This document shows, one piece after another, positions 1-6,102 of a DNA stretch of 64,000 nt (positions within the stretch are counted from its first letter, which is position 1; each line of letters begins with the position of its first letter). The notes under the pieces are model-generated. The model was given only the letters and a program-made list of their open reading frames with translations, searched no databases and had not been told where the DNA came from. The translations under genes and the position numbers were made by a program. The stretch is from Planctomycetota bacterium (GTDB taxonomy: Bacteria; Planctomycetota; UBA8742; UBA2392): NCBI GenBank assembly GCA_015075515.1, contig JABTUE010000002.1, positions 1 through 64,000 of the forward strand, given 5' to 3'.

Positions 1-234
1 GCGCGCGTGGTTTACGCTTTGCGGTCCGTGATTCCTCCGCCCCTTCGGGGCGGGGGTTACAGGGAGACCGTCTTTCACGGGTTTCGCTTCGCTCCACCCG
101 CGGCTACAGCCCGCGGCCCCTGCGGGGCCGAAAGCGGCGCTGGAGTTTGGCGCGGGCGGACGCCCGCGCCACATGCCGCCGGCACAGCGGCGCTCCGGCC
201 TTGCGTCCGTGTCCCGGCCGCATACTCTCTGCGC
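1..234. repeat. GC-rich intergenic hairpins upstream of rsmB
   Basis: This 234-base leader holds no convincing gene. It contains several short inverted repeats. The clearest is a 10-bp perfect stem at 149-158 and 161-170 (GGCGCGGGCG with its complement, two bases between). Others centre near 40-53 (CGCCCC TTCG GGGCG type) and 117-128 (GGCCCC TG CGGGGCC type). No U-tract follows them, so they are not obvious intrinsic terminators. They look like dispersed GC-rich intergenic palindromes, but a second copy is not seen elsewhere in the window. Confidence 0.4.
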
Positions 235-1788
235 ATGACTGACCGATCCCGTGGCGGGGCACGCAACCTGCCCCAGGGCCGCGACCCTTCCCGACACCAG
301 AAGCACTCGCCGCGGCCCCAAGATAACCGCCACCGCCCCAAGAGCGCGCGACGCGGGCCACCGCACCCGCGCACGCACCATGAACTGGATCCGCGCAAGG
401 TCGCGTTTGAAACCCTGCGCCGCGTCAGGCCCGGCGATCTGCTGGAGCCCGCGCTGATGGAAACCCTGCGCCATCTGGGCCACGGCGAAGCGTTTGCCCA
501 CCGCGTGCTGCCGATGCTTGAGGACGCCACGCGGCTGGCCATCCTGTTCGACCACCTGATCGCCCATGTGGCCTCGCGCCCGGCACTGGAACTTGACGGC
601 GACGTGCGCGCGGCGCTGCACCTGTTTCTGGCCTGGTTTCTGTGCGGCGACAGCAAGGCCGTGTACGCCCACGGCAACGCGGCGGTGGACCTGCTGAGTG
701 ACAGGCACAAGGGCCGCGGGTTCGTCAACGCCTGCGTGCGGCGGCTGGGCGAGTTTCTCACGGTGGAAGCCGCACCGGCGGAAGACTATCGCGGCATGAT
801 CGCGCGGCACGAGCGCATCGCCCTGTGGCCTGACCGCGCGCGACTTGGGGGCGGGCGTGTGGTGCGGGCCGAGCGCGGCCTGCTGCCCGACCCGGCAACA
901 AATCTGGCCGGGCATCTGTCGCTGGCCTGTGGCCTGCCGCGCGTGCTGGTGGACCGGCTGATCGAGCAATACGGCGAAGCCGGCGCGATTCAGGCCTGTG
1001 TCGCGGCGGTTGAACACCCCGCCACCTGGGTGCGTCCCAACCCGCTGGCCTACACCGACGACCTGGCCCTGTGGTGGATTTCGCGCGGGGTGGACGTGAA
1101 GACCGCGCCGATTGAGGGCGCCGTGGACGCGATTGCCCTGCCCGCCGGCGTGAACGTCACGCAGCACCCGGCCTTTGAGCGCGGTGCGTTTTACGTGCAG
1201 GACTATTCGGCCCAACTGGTCGCGCCGGCGTTACAGCCCCGGCCCGGGCAGACACTGCTGGACCTTTGCGCCGCGCCGGGCGGCAAGGCCGGACACCTGG
1301 CCGAACTGACCCGCGACGGGGCGAAGATCCTGGCCTGTGACCTGACCGAGCAGAAGATCGCGCGGGTACAGCAGAACATCGCGCGCATGGGCTACCGCAG
1401 CGTGGCCACGGTGATTGCCGACGCCGCGACGGTGCGGTTTCCGCAGCCCTTTGACGGCGTGCTGGTGGACGCGCCGTGCAGCAACAGCGGCGTGCTGGCG
1501 CGACGCGTGGAGGCGCGCCACCGCATCAGCGCCGAAAGCGTGGCCGAACTGGGCAAGCTGCAACTGGCGATCCTTGAAAACGCGGCCCTGAACCTGAAGC
1601 CCGGCGGGGTGCTGGTCTACAGCGTGTGCAGCGTGCTGATGGAAGAAGGCGTGGACATCGTGCATAAGTTCATGGGCAAGGGCCGTGAAGACGCGGGCTG
1701 GGAAGTCGAGCACGAAAACTTTCTGCTGCCGGTGCCAAGCTGGCACGACGGCGGGTATCTGGCGCGGCTGCGCGCGCCGGAAGCGTGA
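235..1788 (+). CDS. rsmB: 16S rRNA (cytosine-5) methyltransferase, RsmB/Sun family
   Basis: Predicted SAM-dependent RNA m5C methyltransferase, 517 residues. An N-terminal NusB-like helical region (about 55-165) precedes a Rossmann methyltransferase domain. The SAM-binding motif LDLCAAPGGKAG lies near residue 342. The DAPCSNSG motif supplies Cys415, and Cys465 lies in SVCSV; the 50-residue spacing of these cysteines matches E. coli RsmB (325/375), where the second attacks the cytosine. The frame is open upstream to position 7, but that stretch is GC-rich hairpin DNA with no protein character, so ATG 235 is chosen. A basic, Arg/Pro/His-rich extension (about 50 residues) precedes the NusB region and may bind RNA. 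Acts in the cytoplasm on small-subunit rRNA. Exact target base is by family only. Confidence 0.88.
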   Translation: MTDRSRGGARNLPQGRDPSRHQKHSPRPQDNRHRPKSARRGPPHPRTHHELDPRKVAFETLRRVRPGDLLEPALMETLRHLGHGEAFAHRVLPMLEDATRLAILFDHLIAHVASRPALELDGDVRAALHLFLAWFLCGDSKAVYAHGNAAVDLLSDRHKGRGFVNACVRRLGEFLTVEAAPAEDYRGMIARHERIALWPDRARLGGGRVVRAERGLLPDPATNLAGHLSLACGLPRVLVDRLIEQYGEAGAIQACVAAVEHPATWVRPNPLAYTDDLALWWISRGVDVKTAPIEGAVDAIALPAGVNVTQHPAFERGAFYVQDYSAQLVAPALQPRPGQTLLDLCAAPGGKAGHLAELTRDGAKILACDLTEQKIARVQQNIARMGYRSVATVIADAATVRFPQPFDGVLVDAPCSNSGVLARRVEARHRISAESVAELGKLQLAILENAALNLKPGGVLVYSVCSVLMEEGVDIVHKFMGKGREDAGWEVEHENFLLPVPSWHDGGYLARLRAPEA

Positions 1789-1823
1789 CCTGCCATGACA
1801 AGGGCCGAGTTCGCCCGCGCCGC

Positions 1824-2321
1824 CTACCTGGGCGGGGCGTCCTGGCCGCGCCACAGGTTCATGGTGTTGAGGTTCGGCACACCCTGCAGCTTCAGGTATT
1901 GGAACAACTGCATCTTGTACGCGGGCAGGTACTTGAACGAGCTGTCCAGAATGAACCGGCCCAGCGAGGTCGGCTCGGTTCCGGGGCGCGCGACCTGCTT
2001 GCCCAGAAAATCGCCGCTGGGGGTTTCGGCAAACAGGCGCTTCAGTTCGCGGGCCTGGGCATCCAGCGCGCCGGGGATGTCTGTCAGCGAAAGTTTGGCC
2101 GCCGCTTCGGCGCGGGCCTTGCCGCCTTCCCAGTCGCCGGTCACAGCGGACTGGATCGAGCCGTAACCCGCGAAACTGATGTAGCGCAGCAGTTCAAGCA
2201 CGCTGCGCTGGCCCGGCGTGGGCCGCCAGTTTTCTGTGCCCGGCCGCACCTTGGAGGCCAGGTGCTTGATGCAGGCGATCTCTTTGAGCATGGAATCGAG
2301 GATGGTCTGTTTGTCGATCAT
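1824..2321 (-). CDS. DinB-like four-helix-bundle protein, copy 1
   Basis: A 165-residue cytoplasmic protein that resembles the DinB/YfiT-like superfamily in length and helical pattern. It is a clear paralogue of the next minus-strand gene upstream (2455-2961): both share the NWRPTPGQRS-LELL/M block near residues 31-45, a similar C-terminal block (LxYxMQxFxYLK) and the same overall length. DinB proteins are often metal-dependent transferases or hydrolases using three histidines, but the usual His triad is not evident here, so this may be a non-catalytic or altered member. Starts at ATG 2321 behind a weak GAGG. Ends convergently with rsmB, 35 bases away. Function unknown. Confidence 0.7.
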   Translation of the reverse strand: MIDKQTILDSMLKEIACIKHLASKVRPGTENWRPTPGQRSVLELLRYISFAGYGSIQSAVTGDWEGGKARAEAAAKLSLTDIPGALDAQARELKRLFAETPSGDFLGKQVARPGTEPTSLGRFILDSSFKYLPAYKMQLFQYLKLQGVPNLNTMNLWRGQDAPPR

Positions 2322-2372
2322 GGGCGGGGCCTCGCGTAGTGGAATCGGATTCTGTGCACGGCCAACTCAAAG

Positions 2373-2440
2373 GTCAAAGGGTCGAACGTCAAGGAAGGGC
2401 CATCGCACATGCCCGGCGTTTCGACTTTCGACCCTTTGAC
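2373..2440. repeat. 14-bp perfect inverted repeat between the DinB-like paralogues
   Basis: GTCAAAGGGTCGAA at 2373-2386 is the exact reverse complement of 2427-2440, with 40 bases between the arms. The surrounding sequence carries further partial repeats of the same words (GTCAAAGG, TTCGAC). It lies in the 133-base gap between two minus-strand genes. No U-tract follows, so it is more like a repetitive intergenic palindrome than a terminator. Confidence 0.6.
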
Positions 2441-2454
2441 GCTTCGACAGGCTC

Positions 2455-2961
2455 CTATTCCGCCTTCTGCGGTTGCGGGTCCACTCCTACCCAGCACTGG
2501 GCCGGGCCAAGGTCGTGGCGACCAGCTTCTTTCAGGTACAAAAAGAACTGCATGCGGTAGGCCACCAGCGGCTTCAACGCCATGTTCACCAGCGCCTCGC
2601 CCAGCTTGCACGGCGCGCCCCAGGGCATGTGGGCTTCCTTGTGCAGCAGGTCGGCATGAGGAACCGCGTTGATCACTTCGCGCAGCTTGCGCCCTTGCGC
2701 GTCCATGGCGTCGGCAAAGTTGATGTGATTCACGGACTCGGCGGCTTTCTCGAGTGCTTCGGCGTCGTCCCAGTTGTCCTTGATGGCCGCCAGCGCCGGC
2801 ACAATGCCGCAGGTGGTCAGGTATTGCATCAGCTCAAGAATACTGCGCTGGCCGGGCGTGGGCCTCCAGTTGAGCTTGCCCGGCTGCAGCTTCGTGCCCA
2901 GATGCTTGATGATGCGGATCTCGAACAACATGGATTTGATGAGCTGTTCCTTGCTCAGCAT
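2455..2961 (-). CDS. DinB-like four-helix-bundle protein, copy 2
   Basis: A 168-residue paralogue of the gene at 1824-2321, probably from tandem duplication. It shares the NWRPTPGQRSILELM block and the C-terminal YRMQFFLYLKEAG segment. It starts at ATG 2961 behind a good ribosome binding site (GGAG, 6 bases away), 15 bases after the stop of the RimK-like gene, so the two are probably co-transcribed. Like copy 1 it lacks a clear three-histidine metal site. The DinB-superfamily assignment rests on length, helical character and the conserved blocks; biochemical role is not known. Confidence 0.7.
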   Translation of the reverse strand: MLSKEQLIKSMLFEIRIIKHLGTKLQPGKLNWRPTPGQRSILELMQYLTTCGIVPALAAIKDNWDDAEALEKAAESVNHINFADAMDAQGRKLREVINAVPHADLLHKEAHMPWGAPCKLGEALVNMALKPLVAYRMQFFLYLKEAGRHDLGPAQCWVGVDPQPQKAE

Positions 2962-2976
2962 CGCGTTCTCCGGAAA

Positions 2977-3879
2977 TCAGGCACGGGCCGAACCGCGTGT
3001 TTTGCGGGCCAGCTTTTCCATCAGACTGACAATCGCGCCCGCCACGTCCACCTTGGTCGCGCCCTCAATGCCCTCCAGCCCCGGCGAGGCGTTGACCTCC
3101 AGCAGCAGCGGCCCGCGGCTTGAACGAATCAGGTCCACACCCGCCACGTTCAGGCCGATTGCCCTGGCCGCGCGCAGCGCCATGCGACGCTCCGTAGCTG
3201 ACAACCTGACGGCCTGTGCCGTTCCGCCGCGGTGCAGGTTGCTGCGGAAGTCGCCCGGTGGCGCGCTGCGCTGCATGGCCGCGACAACCTTGCCCCCCAC
3301 CACCAGCGCGCGCAGGTCTTTGCCGCGCGCCTCGCCGATGAACTCCTGCACCAGAAAATTCGACCCCACCTGCTGAAAGGCCGCGATCTGTGACTCGGCG
3401 GCCTTGCGCGTGGGCGCCAGCAGCACACCTGCCCCCTGGGTTCCCTGCATCAGTTTGAGAATCACCGGCGGGCCGCCTACCTGTTCAATCAGCAGGTCCT
3501 TATCAGCGCCAGCGTGTGCGTAGCCCGTCCGGGGTACCGCCAGCCCGGCCTGGGCTGCGGCCTGCAGTGTCCGCAGTTTGTCGCAGGCATGGTGTATACT
3601 CAGGCCGGGGTTGACACAGCGCGCCCCCGCGGCCTCGAACTGGCGGACAACGGCAATGCCGTGGGCGGCGTCGGGGCCGCTGGCAACACGGGGCAACACG
3701 GCATCAAAAGCGGGCAGGGCGCTGCCGGCGTAGAGAACGGCCGGGCCGCCAGGGCCAAGTTCAAGGGTGCAGCGCAGGTAGTCAATGACAAGCACGGAAT
3801 GGCCGCGCTTTTCGGCGGTCTCAACGATGCGCCGTGTGGAATAATGGGCCGGGTTGCGCGAAAGGATGCAGAAGCGCAC
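2977..3879 (-). CDS. RimK-type ATP-grasp ligase (alpha-L-glutamate ligase-like)
   Basis: A 300-residue ATP-grasp enzyme of the RimK/LysX/CofF type, which joins an amino acid (often glutamate) to a carboxylate on a protein, peptide or cofactor using ATP. The N-terminal RimK pre-ATP-grasp fold starts MRFCILSRNP; the ATP-binding lysine lies in VILKLMQGTQGAGV, the adenine-side segment in FLVQEFIGEARGKDLR, and the metal-binding end in LLLEVNASPGLEGIE. Length matches RimK. GTG start at 3879. It lies 45 bases downstream of thiC and 15 bases upstream of a DinB-like gene on the same strand. No rpsF is nearby, so the ribosomal S6 substrate of E. coli RimK cannot be assumed. A diverged paralogue lies at 50661-51530. 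Confidence 0.82.
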   Translation of the reverse strand: MRFCILSRNPAHYSTRRIVETAEKRGHSVLVIDYLRCTLELGPGGPAVLYAGSALPAFDAVLPRVASGPDAAHGIAVVRQFEAAGARCVNPGLSIHHACDKLRTLQAAAQAGLAVPRTGYAHAGADKDLLIEQVGGPPVILKLMQGTQGAGVLLAPTRKAAESQIAAFQQVGSNFLVQEFIGEARGKDLRALVVGGKVVAAMQRSAPPGDFRSNLHRGGTAQAVRLSATERRMALRAARAIGLNVAGVDLIRSSRGPLLLEVNASPGLEGIEGATKVDVAGAIVSLMEKLARKTRGSARA

Positions 3880-3924
3880 AGGGCAAGCATACGCGGTTCA
3901 AAGCCGCAGGCGCAAGGGCGGCGA

Positions 3925-5490
3925 TCAACTGCCTTCCTTGTCGCGCAGGACTTGTTCAGGCTCGGCCGCACCTTTGCGGGTTTTGGCGTTGTAGCTGCCG
4001 CTGTCGGCGCGTTCGTAGGGCACGCGGGCTTCCTGTTTGGCCTGCTGGCCGCGGGCACGCATCTGCTGCTGCACGTGCGCCGGCGGCAGCCAGTTGCCAA
4101 ACTCGTCAAAGCTGCCCTCGGCGGCGGCCTTTTCGGCCATGCTGACGCGGCGCTGTTTGCGGTCGTCGCTCATCGGCATCTGCTTCAGGTCTGCAGGGGC
4201 GCGGGTGCCAAGGTCGGTGAAGTTGTCCATGCGCACGGCGCACAGGTCGCCGCACATGGTGCAGACGTCGCTGTCGTAGTCTTCGCTGGTCTGGCGGAAC
4301 TTGCGGGCTTCCACAGGGTCAATCGCGCAGGCGAACATGGTTTCCCAGTCCAGCTTCTTGCGCGCCTCGCTCATGCGGTCGTTGATGCGTTTGGCGTAGG
4401 GAATACCCTTGGCCAGGTCGCCCGATTGCGCGGCGATACGAGTTGCAATGACCCCCTGCCTGACATCGTCCGCGTTGGGCAGCCTTAAATGTTCGGCGGG
4501 CGTGACGTAGCACAGCATGTCGGCGCCGGCGGCGCTGCACACCGCGCCGCCGATCGCACCAGTGATGTGGTCGTAGCCCGCGCCGGTGTCAATCGTCAGC
4601 GGCCCAAGCACGTAAAACGGCGCGCCGTGGCACAGGCGCTTTTGCAGCAGCACGTTGGCGGCAATCTGGTCCAGCGGCACATGGCCGGGGCCCTCGATCA
4701 TCACCTGCACGCCCTTCTGCCAGGCGCGCTTGGTCAGTTCGCCAAGAATCAGCAGCTCCTGGATCTGCGCGGCGTCGGTGGCGTCGCCGGTGCCGCCGGG
4801 GCGCAGGGAATCGCCCAGCGAAAACGTCATGTCATAGCGCGCGGCGATCTCGCACAGTTCGTCGAAGTACTCAAACAGCGGGTTTTCGTTGCCCGTGGCG
4901 CGCATCATGGCAGCGTGCACGCTGCCGCCCTTGCTGACGATGCCGACAATGCGCTGGCGTCCGTCCACGTACTTCAGGGTCTGGCGCGTGATGCCGCAGT
5001 GCACGGTGATGTAATCCACGCCCTGCTGGCCCTGTTTGTCAATTTCATCCAGCAGCCGCCGGGCCGTGAACTCCTTGAAGCCGCGGCCTTTCATGATGTT
5101 GTCGCTCATGGCGCCGTAAATCGGCACGGTGCCAACCATGACGCTGGAGTTTCTGATGATGCTCTGGCGGATGTGGTCAAGGTCCTGGTAGCCGCTGGAC
5201 AGGTCCATGACGCTGTCGCTGCCGAAATCAATCGCGACCTTGAGCTTGCGCAGTTCTTCGTCCAGCGAGCCGTGGTCGCTGGAAATGCCGATGTTGGCGT
5301 TGACCTTGGTTTTGGTGCGGGCACCGATGGCGCGGGGCGCGAAATCGTGGTTGTGGTTTTTGGGGATCACCAGCCGCCCGGCCGCGACCAGGTCGCGCAC
5401 TTCTTCGGGTGTCAGTTCTTCCTGTTCGGCCACGTAGGCCATTTCGGGGGTGACGCGACCCTGGCGCGCGTGCTGAAGCTGGGTGGGCAT
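3925..5490 (-). CDS. thiC: Phosphomethylpyrimidine synthase ThiC (short, anaerobe-type)
   Basis: Radical-SAM enzyme that rearranges aminoimidazole ribotide to HMP phosphate for thiamine synthesis. The conserved core is unmistakable: EGPGHVPLDQI, FYVLGPLTIDTGAGYDHI, GADMLCYVTPAEHLRLPNADD. The 4Fe-4S cysteines near the end are Cys410, Cys413 and Cys417 (CTMCGDLC), a C-X2-C-X3-C spacing. It lacks the long N-terminal domain of E. coli ThiC; ATG 5490 gives a typical short-form start (MPTQLQHARQG), and further upstream codons would run into the divergent gene. About 95 residues follow the cluster motif, charged and low-complexity. No TPP riboswitch is visible in the 64-base upstream gap; TATTCT (5522-5517) could be a -10. 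A BzaF-like paralogue cannot be excluded by eye. Confidence 0.88.
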   Translation of the reverse strand: MPTQLQHARQGRVTPEMAYVAEQEELTPEEVRDLVAAGRLVIPKNHNHDFAPRAIGARTKTKVNANIGISSDHGSLDEELRKLKVAIDFGSDSVMDLSSGYQDLDHIRQSIIRNSSVMVGTVPIYGAMSDNIMKGRGFKEFTARRLLDEIDKQGQQGVDYITVHCGITRQTLKYVDGRQRIVGIVSKGGSVHAAMMRATGNENPLFEYFDELCEIAARYDMTFSLGDSLRPGGTGDATDAAQIQELLILGELTKRAWQKGVQVMIEGPGHVPLDQIAANVLLQKRLCHGAPFYVLGPLTIDTGAGYDHITGAIGGAVCSAAGADMLCYVTPAEHLRLPNADDVRQGVIATRIAAQSGDLAKGIPYAKRINDRMSEARKKLDWETMFACAIDPVEARKFRQTSEDYDSDVCTMCGDLCAVRMDNFTDLGTRAPADLKQMPMSDDRKQRRVSMAEKAAAEGSFDEFGNWLPPAHVQQQMRARGQQAKQEARVPYERADSGSYNAKTRKGAAEPEQVLRDKEGS

Positions 5491-5554
5491 GGCTGTTCCT
5501 CGGCAAGCTTCACGGCAGAATAGAACCGAGACCAACCCGAAACAGGGGGAGACG

Positions 5555-6046
5555 ATGCGCGGTGTTGACGTGATGCTGGCGGGTTTCGACCACGCCCTGA
5601 AACATGCCTGGGAATCGCTGCACGGGGCGCTGCATGATCTCACGCCCGAAGAAGCCGCGCGCCAGCATCCGGCCTGGGCCCACGAACCGCACGACGACGG
5701 CGTGGGCAGACCGGGCACAGTGCTGTGGTTTCTGAACCACCTTGAGCATTGCCACCGGCACTACACGGCGGTGCTGCGCGGGCGACCTAACACAAATGCG
5801 CCGGATACAAAAGCGCCGGGAGAGCTCGGGCTTGACCGGGTGCTGCCAGCATTACAGGCCGCCAACGCCGACCTGCGCGCGGAGCTTGCGAAGTTGAAGG
5901 ACACGGATCTCGACCAGCCCTGCACGACCGACAACAGGTCTGTGGCCGAGTTTCTGCTGGGCGTGATCCGCCACATTGCCTGGCACGGCGGCCAGATCGC
6001 GACGCTGCGCCGGCTGCTGCGCCAGGGCCCGCTTCCGGCGCAGTAG
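5555..6046 (+). CDS. DinB-family metal-dependent protein
   Basis: A 163-residue DinB/YfiT-like four-helix protein. Unlike the two paralogues at 1.8-3.0 kb it keeps histidines in the family positions: LNHLEHCHRHY near residue 60 and IRHIAWHGGQI near residue 140, consistent with a divalent metal site formed by one upstream His and the HxxxH pair. Such proteins include thiol (bacillithiol or mycothiol) transferases and many uncharacterised members. ATG 5555 is preferred over an upstream in-frame ATG because AGGGGGAG sits directly before it. Divergent from thiC with a 64-base shared upstream region. Substrate unknown. Confidence 0.75.
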   Translation: MRGVDVMLAGFDHALKHAWESLHGALHDLTPEEAARQHPAWAHEPHDDGVGRPGTVLWFLNHLEHCHRHYTAVLRGRPNTNAPDTKAPGELGLDRVLPALQAANADLRAELAKLKDTDLDQPCTTDNRSVAEFLLGVIRHIAWHGGQIATLRRLLRQGPLPAQ

Positions 6047-6059
6047 CCGGCAACGAAAC

Positions 6060-6082
6060 GGGGCGCGGCAAGGCCGCGCCCC
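6060..6082. terminator. Bidirectional hairpin between convergent genes
   Basis: GGGGCGCGGC (6060-6069) pairs perfectly with GCCGCGCCCC (6073-6082) around a 3-base loop. It lies between the stop of the DinB-like gene (plus) and the stop of the lipoprotein gene (minus). The plus side has no U-tract; the minus side continues CGTTTCG, a weak one. Confidence 0.6.
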
Positions 6083-6102
6083 CTGAGTCGTTGCACCCAA
6101 TG

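Noticed and set aside
2318..2611. Open frame of 97 codons across the DinB-like gap on the minus strand.
   Set aside because: It overlaps the start of one paralogue and the end of the other in a different frame and has no conserved content.
5491..5554. TPP riboswitch before thiC.
   Set aside because: The 64-base gap lacks the conserved CTGAGA and related blocks and is too short, since the divergent gene starts at 5555.
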